Below, one piece after another: positions 18,318 to 25,800 of a stretch of DNA of 64,000 nt. A model generated the notes under the pieces. That model did no database searches, had not been told where the DNA came from, and worked only from the letters and a program-made list of their open reading frames with translations. Source of the stretch: Deinococcales bacterium (lineage in GTDB: Bacteria > Deinococcota > Deinococci > Deinococcales > JAAFIG01). The position numbers and the translations under genes were made by a program. Positions within the stretch are counted from its first letter, which is position 1, and each line of letters begins with the position of its first letter. The stretch lies in the NCBI GenBank assembly GCA_025352125.1, contig JANXTZ010000040.1:1-64000 (forward strand), read 5' to 3'.

Positions 18318-18333
18318 CCCCTAAAATGTCAGG

Positions 18334-19698
18334 TCAATGCGCGGCACCCTCACCCGAGGATTGCTGGTTTTTGTCAGGCTCGGAAAGTTGGCTATCGTCC
18401 TGTTTTTTGGTCACACGAACCTTCAGAATACGGCGTTCATCGGCTTCTTCGATCTGAAACACCCAACCTTCAAACTCGGTTTCCTCGCCCTGCTGCGGAA
18501 TGTAGCCAAATTGGTGGTAAATAAAGCCGGATAACGTGTCGAATTCTCCCTCGAGTTCCTCGCCCACATCAATGCCGAGCGCATTTTCGACCTGATCGAT
18601 TTTCATGCTCGCCTCGAGCACCATCACACCGTCTTCCAGGCGTTCAATCAGCACCTCTTCGGGTTCGTCGCTCTCATCGTAAATTTCGCCAACCAGTTCC
18701 TCGAGCAAATCTTCCAAGGTGACCACGCCCGCCGTGCCGTCGAATTCGTCAACCACGATTGCCATGTGCATTTTTTTCTCTTTGAGTTTGCGCAGCAATT
18801 CTGGGACGCGCATGGTTTCTGGGGCAAAATAGGTTTCGTGAACGATGTCGCGCACCTTCACGTGCTCGAGTTCGTTGAGGTGCTTCAAGACCTCGGAGAT
18901 TTTCACAACGCCAATGATATGATCGGTGGTGTCTTCAAAAACGGGCACCCTCGAGTAATTGTAATCCGAGTCAAGCTCGAGCAGTTCTTTTAAAGTTGCA
19001 TCGGCTTCGATGGCAATCATTTTTGGGCGCGGGGTCATGACGCGGCGCAGGGTCGTGTCGGTCAGGTCAAAAACCTTGTAGACCAATTCTTTTTCGGCAT
19101 TCTCGAGCACACCCTGCTGGCTCGAGGCATTGACGATCATGCGAATCTCTTCCTCAGAGTGCGCGGTGTGGTGACCCGAGACGGCTTTGACGCCGAACAG
19201 ACCAATGATGCCGCCGCCGATCCAAGCCAGCATCCTCGAGAGTGGACCAAAGACCCAGGCAAAACCCATGAGCGGAATGATCAGGAACATGGCCAGACTC
19301 TCGGCGCGTTGAATGGCGAGCGATTTGGGCACAAGTTCGGCAAAGATCACGGCGATGAAGCTCGAGATCAATAAACTGATGATCGTGGCGATGGTTTTGA
19401 TCGAACCCTCAGCGATTCCAAAACTGAGGAGTGGACCTTCAAACAGTCGTCCAAGGGCAGGTTCGGCGACGATACCAGTGGCGATGCTGGCAACCGTGAT
19501 GCCAAGTTGGGTTGCGGCAATGTAAAAACCAATGTTCTCGACGGCTTTTTGCACCAAGCCAGCCCGAGCGTTGCCCTCATCGACCAGTTGATCGATACGG
19601 GTTTTGCGAATGGAGACCAAGGAGTATTCGGCTGCGACAAAAAAAGCGTTCAGCAGAATTAACAAAACGAGTAAACTTAAACCGACGGCATCCGACAT
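18334..19698 (-). CDS. CorC/TlyC-family membrane protein (probable Mg2+/Co2+ efflux, MpfA-like)
   Basis: 454 residues. The N-terminal DUF21/CNNM transmembrane domain (about 1-190, three to four helices, with AEYSLVSIRKTRI and ELVPKSLAIQR) is followed by two CBS domains (about 205-330, VMTPRP and VVDEFDGTAGVVTLEDLLEELVGEI) and a C-terminal CorC/HlyC domain. Relatives such as MpfA export Mg2+; the older name is haemolysin C. The gene has an unusually long leader with a small ORF, an attenuator and a hairpin presenting its Shine-Dalgarno (see 19703-19899), which suggests ion-dependent control. Confidence 0.88.
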   Translation of the reverse strand: MSDAVGLSLLVLLILLNAFFVAAEYSLVSIRKTRIDQLVDEGNARAGLVQKAVENIGFYIAATQLGITVASIATGIVAEPALGRLFEGPLLSFGIAEGSIKTIATIISLLISSFIAVIFAELVPKSLAIQRAESLAMFLIIPLMGFAWVFGPLSRMLAWIGGGIIGLFGVKAVSGHHTAHSEEEIRMIVNASSQQGVLENAEKELVYKVFDLTDTTLRRVMTPRPKMIAIEADATLKELLELDSDYNYSRVPVFEDTTDHIIGVVKISEVLKHLNELEHVKVRDIVHETYFAPETMRVPELLRKLKEKKMHMAIVVDEFDGTAGVVTLEDLLEELVGEIYDESDEPEEVLIERLEDGVMVLEASMKIDQVENALGIDVGEELEGEFDTLSGFIYHQFGYIPQQGEETEFEGWVFQIEEADERRILKVRVTKKQDDSQLSEPDKNQQSSGEGAAH

Positions 19699-19702
19699 TT
19701 CT

Positions 19703-19721
19703 GGCGTCTCCTCAAAACGCC
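19703..19721 (-). promoter_or_regulatory. Hairpin with the corC Shine-Dalgarno in its loop
   Basis: In the mRNA, GGCGT and ACGCC (5 bp) enclose a 9-nt loop containing GAGGAG, the ribosome-binding site 9 nt before the ATG. Two other strong hairpins lie just upstream, between about 19725 and 19785: one from GCGTTC/GAACGC with flanking CTCGAG arms, and one from TTTGCC/GGCAAA enclosing CCCC/GGGG. Confidence 0.5.
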
Positions 19722-19761
19722 TGCGTTCCTCGAGCGAAACTCCTCGAGAACGCGTTTTGCC

Positions 19762-19881
19762 TCACCCCAAATGCGGGGCTGGCAAACAAAAAACCAATAA
19801 AAAATCCCAGCTTGCTTTTCTAAGCCACTGGGGGAATCCCAGATTTGCAAAAGAAAAAAGTTGACTGGGCGGTTCGTCCAT
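19762..19881 (-). CDS. Leader small ORF (39 residues) upstream of corC/tlyC
   Basis: The ATG (19881) lies 12 nt after the -10 box, so the mRNA leader before it is about 6 nt. The peptide begins MDEPPSQLFSF and later has FPQW and LPAPHLG. An acidic-then-proline start destabilises translating ribosomes when Mg2+ is low in other leader peptides, such as MgtL of enteric bacteria. The frame spans the attenuator stems exactly and ends before the last hairpins. I have no homologue in mind; the coding claim rests on position, length and the link to a Mg2+ transporter. Confidence 0.45.
   Translation of the reverse strand: MDEPPSQLFSFANLGFPQWLRKASWDFLLVFCLPAPHLG
19797..19842 (-). terminator. Transcription attenuator inside the corC leader
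   Basis: Read on the minus strand: CTGGG (19842-19838), CCCAG (19832-19828), then CTGGG (19810-19806) followed by ATTTTTTATT. CCCAG can pair with the first CTGGG (5-nt loop) or with the second, where an inner GCTT/AAGC stem helps and the U-run makes it a terminator. The two CTGGGATT copies thus compete for one partner, the layout of a classical attenuator. Confidence 0.55.
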
Positions 19882-19893
19882 AAGACCAGCAAG

Positions 19894-19899
19894 AGTATA
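19894..19899 (-). promoter_or_regulatory. Extended -10 promoter of the corC leader
   Basis: TGCTATACT on the minus strand is an extended -10 (TGn-TATACT). No good -35 is seen. Between here and the plus-strand phosphoesterase gene (19935-20138) I see nothing further of note. Confidence 0.55.
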
Positions 19900-20138
19900 G
19901 CAGATTCTGCCCAATGAACCGATTGCGCCTTCATGTTTTTCTCATGAGATCACAAAAATTTGATTGTGTTCAATTAAGATTATTCAGACTTGAAAGGTAA
20001 AATTAGCCGCTCCTGACGTGAAAGTGTACTTTTTAAAACTTAGGGACTCAAAAACAAGTCGAGTCACAGCCAAATTGGAAACCCGAGCGAATACGTGTCA
20101 CGTGCGAGTTTTGGACTTTAAAATTCAAAACCGAGTTT

Positions 20139-20144
20139 TAGAAT
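20139..20144 (+). promoter_or_regulatory. -10 box TAGAAT of the phosphoesterase gene
   Basis: TAGAAT ends 8 nt before the ATG at 20153. It supports that ATG over the longer upstream reading frame. Confidence 0.4.
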
Positions 20145-20152
20145 TCACGTCA

Positions 20153-20917
20153 ATGAGCTTACGGCTGGCAATCATCACCGACCTTCACTACGGACGCGAC
20201 ACCGGCAACGTGCGAGGACCCGCCGCGCTGGACATTCTCGAGCGCATCCAAAAACACATTCACACCCTCGAACCCGATTTGGTGCTCGAGCTTGGTGACC
20301 GTTTGACCGACGAGAACACCGCCACAGACCATCAAAACCTGCTCGAGCTGGCACGGGTTTTTAAACGCCTGCCGTATCAGCGCCACCACATCAGCGGCAA
20401 CCACGACCTGCTGCCCAAAGCCGAACAAGAGGCGATCTTGGAGACCAACCTGGGTTCTCATAGCGTTGAAAAACACGGCTGGCACTTGATTTTTTTGGAA
20501 ACCAGCAACGGTTCACCCGCAGGCACGCTTTCCAGCGAAACTCTTGATTGGCTCGAGAAAGAACTGACCCGCTCGAATTTGCCCGTGGTGGTGTTCAGCC
20601 ATCAACCGCTGCACGGCGAACCGATGATCGGCAACCCGTACTTTGAAACCGAGTACGCCCCGTTCGCCTTCCCGAAAAATCACGAAAAAGCCAGAAAAAT
20701 TCTCGAGAACAGCGGCAAGGTCAAATTCTGCGTCAGCGGTCACGCGCACTGGTTCGACAAACGCAATGTGAACGGTTTGGATTACATCACCCTGCTCGGA
20801 CCGACCGAAACCCAATGGACGGGCGGCATACCGCCCGAAACCTGGGCGATGCTCGAGTTGAACGGAAACCCAAAACTTGAGGTTTTTGGGGCAATGCCAC
20901 AAACTTTAAGTTGGTAA
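20153..20917 (+). CDS. Calcineurin-like metallophosphoesterase
   Basis: 254 residues. The metal-binding motifs are in order: DLHYG near residue 9, LELGDRLTDE near 45, SGNHDLLP near 80, FSHQPLHGE near 145 and SGHAHWFDK near 195. That is the cyclic-nucleotide phosphodiesterase-type arrangement, though substrate cannot be told. The frame is open for 45 more codons upstream, but those lack conservation features and a -10 box fits the ATG at 20153. Confidence 0.85.
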   Translation: MSLRLAIITDLHYGRDTGNVRGPAALDILERIQKHIHTLEPDLVLELGDRLTDENTATDHQNLLELARVFKRLPYQRHHISGNHDLLPKAEQEAILETNLGSHSVEKHGWHLIFLETSNGSPAGTLSSETLDWLEKELTRSNLPVVVFSHQPLHGEPMIGNPYFETEYAPFAFPKNHEKARKILENSGKVKFCVSGHAHWFDKRNVNGLDYITLLGPTETQWTGGIPPETWAMLELNGNPKLEVFGAMPQTLSW

Positions 20918-20948
20918 AACCAATACACGCGTCCGTTGGCAAGCGCGG

Positions 20949-20954
20949 TACACT
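20949..20954 (+). promoter_or_regulatory. -10 box TACACT of the GNAT gene
   Basis: TACACT ends 7 nt before ATG 20962 and overlaps a CTCGAG site at its last two bases. Confidence 0.5.
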
Positions 20955-20961
20955 CGAGCCT

Positions 20962-21414
20962 ATGGCAGAGTTTCAAATTCGGGTGGCTGCACCCGCCGAC
21001 GCAAAAGGCATTGCACCGATTCTGGCAGAACTTCTCAAACGTCCCAAGCTCGAGACTGGCATTGTTGAGGGTTTGAACACAAATCTCTTGCGCGTGCTGC
21101 AAACCCCAGGCACGACCATGCTGGTTGCCGAAGCCGACGACGGGCGTTTACTGGGTTTTGTTTCGCTCTGGACGCGCTGGGGAATCCTCGATCAAAACCC
21201 GAGCGGCTTGATTGACCGTATCGTGGTGCGCCCCAGTTACCGCGATAAAACCGTCTCGAGTGCGCTTCTCGAGCAAGCCCTGGGCGCGTGTCAGGCGATG
21301 GGTTGCGGAAGTGTTGAACTGGTGTTAACTCCTGAAAGCACTGTGGACATTGGCGCGTTGCAAGGTTTTGGGTTTGAAGAGCAAGGGAAACGGTACTACC
21401 TCGAGATTTTGTAA
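20962..21414 (+). CDS. GNAT-family N-acetyltransferase
   Basis: 150 residues. The fold is recognised by FQIRVAAPADAKGIAPIL at the start, LLGFVSLWTRWGI, and the acetyl-CoA segment IVVRPSYRDKTVSSALLEQAL. The acceptor substrate is unknown. Start chosen at ATG 20962 because a -10 box lies 7 nt upstream. A CCTCGAG/CTCGAGG hairpin spans the stop codon but has no T-run, so it is not a convincing terminator. Confidence 0.85.
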   Translation: MAEFQIRVAAPADAKGIAPILAELLKRPKLETGIVEGLNTNLLRVLQTPGTTMLVAEADDGRLLGFVSLWTRWGILDQNPSGLIDRIVVRPSYRDKTVSSALLEQALGACQAMGCGSVELVLTPESTVDIGALQGFGFEEQGKRYYLEIL

Positions 21415-21450
21415 CACTCGAGGTTGGAAGGCTTCTAATTTGCACTCGAT

Positions 21451-21456
21451 TAGAAT
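21451..21456 (+). promoter_or_regulatory. -10 box TAGAAT of the secreted-protein gene
   Basis: TAGAAT ends 6 nt before ATG 21463 (leaderless pattern). Confidence 0.45.
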
Positions 21457-21462
21457 TTGAGC

Positions 21463-21984
21463 ATGAAATTACTCGCTCCTGTTGTTGCGATTGGTCTGAT
21501 GGCTACGGGTTTGGCAGCACCATTTCTGGGAACTTTTGGAACAAAAACAACGCTCGAAAAGACGTTTATGCTCACTTCCTTCTGCCAAGAATTTAAATGC
21601 CAAGTACAACCCAAATCCGAGTTTTATTCGGTCTTTAAACTCGCCAACGGCACCGAAATTAAACTTGACAGGTGCTGTCAACACGCGGGTGGTTTGTTCG
21701 TGAGCCTTGAGCCGAAAATCACGCTTTCAAACGAAAAAATCCGAACCCTGAAAGCCTTAATTCGCACTGCGACAGGGCAGCATCTCGAGTTTGACGTGCA
21801 AAAAAATTGCTCGAGCATTACGGCGATTCAAAAATCCAAGCAACTCAATTTTTATTTAAAGCCAAGTGGTCGCTTGGGTGTTGTTGCCTGCGTTGAAGAC
21901 AAAACGGGTATTCCAGCAGGACAGGAAAATACCGCCCCAGAATTTGTCCCAAGTTATGACTTTGAGATTGTGTTGCCTGTCTGA
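21463..21984 (+). CDS. Hypothetical exported protein with several cysteines
   Basis: 173 residues. An N-terminal hydrophobic segment ending in GLAAPF looks like a Sec signal peptide. The mature part has cysteines in FCQEFKCQV, RCCQHAGG, NCSSI and VVACVED, an arrangement that suggests disulphides outside the cytoplasm. I do not recognise the family. It is a single-gene unit with its own leaderless promoter. Confidence 0.6.
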   Translation: MKLLAPVVAIGLMATGLAAPFLGTFGTKTTLEKTFMLTSFCQEFKCQVQPKSEFYSVFKLANGTEIKLDRCCQHAGGLFVSLEPKITLSNEKIRTLKALIRTATGQHLEFDVQKNCSSITAIQKSKQLNFYLKPSGRLGVVACVEDKTGIPAGQENTAPEFVPSYDFEIVLPV

Positions 21985-22003
21985 AAACTTCTCGTTCGAG
22001 ATG

Positions 22004-22009
22004 TAAACT
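22004..22009 (+). promoter_or_regulatory. -10 box TAAACT of the hicBA remnant
   Basis: TAAACT ends 6 nt before the ATG at 22016, so the promoter of the broken toxin-antitoxin pair still looks intact. Confidence 0.4.
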
Positions 22010-22015
22010 TGGCTC

Positions 22016-22210
22016 ATGAATTTCCATGTGCAACTCGAGCAAGAAACGGATGGACGTTGAATTGCAGAGATACCAGAATTGCCTGGTGTTCTGGTGTACG
22101 GCGATTCTCGAGATCAAGCTACACAAAAAGCACAAGTGTTGGCTTTGCGGGTTTTGGCAGATGGTCTTGAACAAGGCAAAATCACGGTTTCTACATTTTC
22201 GTTTGCTTAA
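22016..22210 (+). pseudogene. HicB-type antitoxin gene interrupted by TGA
   Basis: Reading from ATG 22016 gives NFHVQLEQETDGR, a TGA at 22058-22060, then IAEIPELPGVLVYGDSRD and ALRVLADGLEQG before TAA. In HicB-family antitoxins the residue after GR is normally Trp, so TGG has probably become TGA. The rest of the partial RNase-H-like HicB domain is intact. The stop TAA overlaps the start of the following hicA-like frame (TAATG), as in working pairs. Confidence 0.75.
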
Positions 22211-22422
22211 TGAATTGATTTGGGACGGCAAAATCATCTCGAGTTTTGGCGGTGCTGTTGCAAATTGGTTGGCAAATCAAAAGACAAGCTGGTTCGCACA
22301 TCATTCTCGAGCGTGTAGGCTGGGCGGATACTGTGTTCGCTTTTCATGATGGTGAAGAAATCGGTCCGAAAATGCTGGTCAGAATTGCAAAACTTACGGG
22401 TTTAACCCCTGACGATTTGTAA
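22210..22422 (+). pseudogene. HicA-type mRNA interferase gene interrupted by TGA
   Basis: From ATG 22210 the frame reads Met-Asn, TGA (22216-22218), then FGTAKSSRVLAVLLQIGWQI, followed by KRQAGSHIILERVGW and a C-terminus ending IAKLTGLTPDDL. This is a full-length HicA toxin of the double-stranded RNA-binding-like fold with its catalytic His in GSHII. Relatives often have Arg at codon 3, so CGA to TGA is the simplest explanation. With the antitoxin gene also stopped, the module appears dead. Confidence 0.75.
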
Positions 22423-22435
22423 ATCACGCGAAACT

Positions 22436-22720
22436 TCAATAGACAAAAAAATTCTGTAACCCCGTCGCCTCAGACCATTGCACATCCACCGCCACCACGC
22501 TCGAGTGTGCCGTACCGCGCTTGAGCCAGTGCACCAGATACTCGAGTTGGCTGGTGTTGCCCTCGGCAACGACCTCGACTTTGCCGTCTGTCAGATTTTC
22601 GGCAAAGCCCTGCAAGCCCAGATCGGTGGCTTTGCGCTGGACAAAACGCCTGTATCCAACGCCTTGAACGGTGCCTGTGACGAGGGCGGTCAGGCGTTTG
22701 GGTCGCTCGAGTTCGGTCAT
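22436..22720 (-). CDS. acyP: Acylphosphatase
   Basis: Hydrolyses acyl phosphates such as carbamoyl phosphate and acetyl phosphate. 94 residues. The catalytic Arg is in [13 protein letters not shown] and the catalytic Asn in [11 protein letters not shown]. Length and motif order are textbook. It is divergent from tamB with about 100 bp between starts. Confidence 0.93.
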   Translation of the reverse strand: MTELERPKRLTALVTGTVQGVGYRRFVQRKATDLGLQGFAENLTDGKVEVVAEGNTSQLEYLVHWLKRGTAHSSVVAVDVQWSEATGLQNFFVY

Positions 22721-22814
22721 GTGCGCAGTGAATCATAATTGCTCTGGTTTTGTAAAGTGCTTTTGCAAAGGTTGGATAAAGGTTACTGGTACGCTGTTCT
22801 CACCCTAAAAAGGG

Positions 22815-22820
22815 TAAAAT
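22815..22820 (+). promoter_or_regulatory. -10 box TAAAAT of tamB
   Basis: TAAAAT ends 6 nt before the GTG at 22827. A small inverted repeat CCCT-AAAA-AGGG (22804-22814) lies directly upstream. Confidence 0.45.
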
Positions 22821-22826
22821 GGCTTT

Positions 22827-25800
22827 GTGACGCGCCGCCGCGCCATTTTTATTGCCCTGTTCGCCATCCCAGCGCTGCTTGGGTTGGTGTTGTACATGTT
22901 TGCCGGCTCAAAGATGGCGTTTGATTTGGCGTTGAAAACCGCCAAGGGTGCTGGCTTCCAAATTGACGCCTCAAAAATCTCTGGCAATTTGCTCTCAAAC
23001 GTCAAGCTCGAGGATGTGCGGGTCGGTTCGGCATTCGTCAACGGCACGGCAAAAGTCGCTCGAGTCAAGTACCCGCTCTGGCAACTCCTGACAAGGCGCG
23101 ATCTTAAACTTGACGTGGCGCTCGAGGGGGCAAAGGTGGATTTTGACCCACTGAAGCTCCCACCAGCCGACATGAACGCCCCAGCACTGCCCGTCAACAT
23201 CTCGCTCGAGCGTGCCAGCGTGCAAGATGTTCAGGTCAAATTGCGCGGTAAATTTATTGAAATTCCCAACATCTCAGCGCGGATTCTCGAGCAGCACGAC
23301 ACGTCCGAAAAAAACTTGAGCGGAGGGCTGAAACTGGCGATCAAAACGGTGACGGGCGCTGGTACAGCAAATGTCGATTACGAAATTTCCAAAGATTGGG
23401 TTTTTAAGTTTGACATCAACGCCGATCTGGATGCGAAAATTGCGCGGTACTGGTACAAAGACATCAAATCTGGACGCGTTTTGGCGCATTACACTCTGGA
23501 CGGCGACAAGTTAACGGGGTCTGGGGAAATCAGAGACGGGGTGCTCGAGCCGATTTCGGGGATTTTGGTTTCCAATGTGCGTGGTCTTGTCACGCACAGC
23601 GTGGACGGCTTGATCTCGGGGCATCTCAAAGGTACGGCGCTCAAAGGTCCACTCGAGTTGAATGTCAATGTCAACACCGCGTTCAAAAAAGAAAAGATTG
23701 ACGTGACGGGTTGGGCTGAACCCAAAATCAAGCCCGCACTCACCGCGTTTAAAGCCGATTTGCCAGCCTCGGGAAAAGTGCGTGTGACCGTAACGGGTGG
23801 CGGTTGGGAAAAACTCGAGTTTGCAGGAAAACTTTTCGGAACTGGGCGCGTGCTCGAGTTTCCGCTTCAAAATATTGTTGGCGATTGGGCTTTCAACAGT
23901 CCAGGCGACACGTTAACGGCAAATGTGCAATCCAACTCGAGATTTTTGGATGCACCTGTGAATGCCAAAGCGAATTTAAACTTCAAATTGCTCGAGAATC
24001 TGGCAACGGTGAATGCCAGTGTCACAGGTAAAAACGTTTTGGGCGCACCACTCGAGGCTGCGGGGACGCTGAGGGCAAAAGGCGATAACATTATCTATAA
24101 TCTCGAGACAAAAATTTTGAATGGCACTGCCAAAGCCAGCGGCGAACTGCTGGCGGGAAAAAACATTGCAGGATCAGGAGATTTCAGCAAACTTCACGTT
24201 TCGATCCCGTTTGAGAATCTGATTTCGGGCAGTTTCAAACTTGGCGGCATCAACACTGACATTCGCATCATGGGCGAAACCAACCAAAATTTGCTCAAGA
24301 TTCCTGGTGTCAAACCCTCGGGTTTTCCAGGAGATTTTGCTTTGAGAATCAAGGACGGCAAACTTTCGGGATCGGCACAACTTGGCGAATTTGCCTGGAT
24401 TGGCGACCTTGAACGCGGTCAGGTCAGCCTCAAAAACCTGCAACTCGAGCCGGCAGGTGTGGTCACGGCGAACGCAAATTACCGTTTGCAAGGTTCAAAC
24501 GGGGTGCTGACCGGAAAGCTGAGAGCCACAAGTTTAAGCTTTCAGGGCGCGACGCTTCAAGATGCCAGCGGACCGTTCACGCTCGAGGTTGGGAAGCGGT
24601 TGAACGGTTACTGGAGTGCGGACAAGCTCGAGGCGTTCTTGCAAGCTGACCGCGTGCGCATCAAACCGCGCAATTGGTCGGTCAAATATTCGGGACAGCA
24701 GGCAAAACTTTCGGGCGATGCGACGTATTTGTTTAACGGCAACCTGTTGGGACAACTGAACGCCCAAACCGATTATGGCGTGATCAGAGGCACAGGTCAA
24801 GGCAAAAATATTGCGCTCGACGGTAATCTAAGCTATTTACCCTTGCCAGGAAAAACCGTGTCGCTACTGGCAAAAGGCAGTCTGCAACTTTCGCCGTTCA
24901 AGCTCTCAACCACCGCCAGCCTCTCGAGCAGCCCGAACGTTTTAAGCGGAAATGTCTATGCCACCCTTGGCACTAGCCTCATGGCGGGTGGGCAAATTTT
25001 TACGGCAGGGAACCGCAAACTCGAGTTGAAATTTGAGAACGGCGTCTTGAACTCGAGCGGCGAGGTGAACTTGAGTGCCGTCGATGCGCTGTTGCCGAAA
25101 TCCTCGCAAGGACAGATTTCTGGTGTGGCAAAACTCGAGTTTGTGAATACCAACGGCACGGCAAAAGTGAGGGCGAAGGCTTTCGGAATTCCGATTCTGG
25201 CAAATGTCAGCGTCAAGAACAATCAGGTCAGCACCAACGCCAAAGTGACCAGTTCGCTCTTGAAAGGTGCGACCATCAGCGGACAGGTTTTCCCAAAGAT
25301 CGACGCGTCGTTGACCTATGGTTCGGTTCGCGCATCGGTCAATGGTCAAGCCGACAACCTGAAATTCAAAGCGTTTGGCATGTTGCCAAGTAAATTAGAA
25401 CTCGAGCGCCTTGGTTTGGGCGCGGAGATTCAGAAATTGGGTTTGGACTGGAATCCAGATCAGATTGCGCTAACAGGAACGTTCAAACAAAACCGTGTGA
25501 ACTTGAGCGGCACCGTGGGCAAACTCGAGATTCAAACTGGAGAATACAATCTTGCAACTCGAGAATTAAATGCCAACTGGCGCGGTTCGTTCTCGGCGAG
25601 ATACCAGAACAAACCGATCACGATAGAGAATTCGGCTGGGCAAGTTTCCAGCAATAAAACTGGAATCAATTTCAACGTGACCGCCAAGAAACTCGAGGGA
25701 GAATTCCAAAATCAACGCGTGAATGCCGTGGCGTTAAATGCAAAAGGTTCAATCGCTGGGTCAAAAATCAACCTTGATCTCAGTGCCCAAAGTGTGAACG

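Noticed and set aside
19699-19900. A known metal riboswitch (yybP-ykoY or M-box) in the corC leader
   Set aside because: I could not find the conserved loop sequences of either class; the small ORF and competing stems explain the region better.
21400-21424. Terminator after the GNAT gene (CCTCGAG/CTCGAGG hairpin)
   Set aside because: No T-run follows and CTCGAG palindromes pair by chance so often here that a stem alone is weak evidence.
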